Positions 63,964 to 64,000 of a DNA stretch of 64,000 nucleotides are shown here, piece after piece. This DNA is from an uncultured Roseiflexaceae bacterium (GTDB taxonomy: Bacteria > Chloroflexota > Chloroflexia > Chloroflexales > Roseiflexaceae): positions 1 to 64,000 of the forward strand of contig CALKHR010000148.1 in assembly GCA_937988885.1 (NCBI GenBank), written 5' to 3'. The notes below the pieces were generated by a model that had not been told where the DNA came from, did no database searches, and was given only the letters and a program-made list of their open reading frames with translations. Position 1 is the stretch's first letter; every line of letters begins with the position of its first letter. The position numbers and the translations under genes are program-made.

Positions 63964-63999
63964 TTACAGTCCGGCAAGTTCGCGGAAGGCCATATCGTA
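63964..63999 (-). CDS. Partial CDS at the window edge, C-terminal end
   Basis: An open frame enters from beyond 64000 on the minus strand and ends at TAA (63964-63966), reading YDMAFRELAGL. It is too short to assign; the gap to the Doc-like start is 62 nt, so the two may be co-transcribed. Confidence 0.35.
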   Translation of the reverse strand, partial: YDMAFRELAGL

Positions 64000-64000
64000 G

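Overview
The window is high-GC bacterial chromosomal DNA, densely coding on both strands, with no rRNA, tRNA, CRISPR array or prophage that I could recognise. The gene set suggests a member of the Chloroflexota, most likely class Chloroflexia. The signs are multi-GAF SpoIIE-type phosphatases with fused RsbW/STAS partners, an ECF sigma factor paired with a membrane anti-sigma-like protein carrying a Thr-Pro tail, a PGRP-golvesin-PA14 exoprotein, and intergenic repeats. The taxonomic call is an inference from gene content; no marker gene was compared. No photosynthesis genes are visible.

Layout. 1-8.5 kb: a DUF4276-type gene broken by an amber codon, an M20 peptidase, a secreted M14 carboxypeptidase, a DHA2-type drug exporter with its MarR regulator, and larC. 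Three families of structured repeats lie between these genes. 8.7-14.5 kb (minus strand): AI-2E-type permease, thpR, ppk1, argS. 15.2-19 kb: two histidine kinases in tandem. 19.3-21.8 kb: an FtsW/RodA-family protein and YchF. 22.3-29 kb: an ECF sigma/anti-sigma pair convergent with a three-gene partner-switching operon (STAS, RsbW-STAS fusion, GAF-SpoIIE phosphatase). 29.3-37 kb: FtsK, an M19 dipeptidase, Ppx/GppA with a small coupled membrane protein, a membrane RsbR-like STAS protein, and a small conserved-looking hypothetical. 37.3-39.6 kb: an unusual PHP-AlbA_2 protein with C-terminal repeat modules. 39.9-51.6 kb: aldehyde dehydrogenase, a half-length MFS protein, a stand-alone receiver, a TPR protein, GH38 alpha-mannosidase, RluA-type pseudouridine synthase, dTDP-glucose dehydratase and an SRPBCC protein. 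51.9-58.8 kb: PGRP exoprotein, GlpB, GlpA, a J-domain-like coiled-coil protein and a zinc-ribbon protein. 59.2-64 kb: a receiver, a serpin, a family 2 glycosyltransferase, an SDR and a catalytically degenerate Doc/Fic protein.

How the parts relate. Signal transduction dominates: two histidine kinases, two lone receivers, an ECF sigma unit, and a PP2C/RsbW/STAS module with a separate membrane STAS protein that could feed it. Polyphosphate synthesis (ppk1) and degradation (ppx) are both present. Secreted functions include M14, PGRP, serpin and possibly M20 and GH38.

The strongest unexplained signal is non-coding. (1) A roughly 207-bp MITE-like family has ATACCAAATC ends and a central 41-nt hairpin. 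Its stem sequence differs between copies while base pairing is kept. (2) A GC-rich element of about 250 nt occurs twice and shows compensated base-pair changes. (3) A 98-nt element occurs twice, 47 kb apart in opposite orientation, with about 93% identity. Among proteins, the PHP-AlbA_2 fusion with its WRG-containing modules is the best candidate for an undescribed system. Start codons were moved from the longest open frame wherever a ribosome binding site or family N-terminus argued for it.
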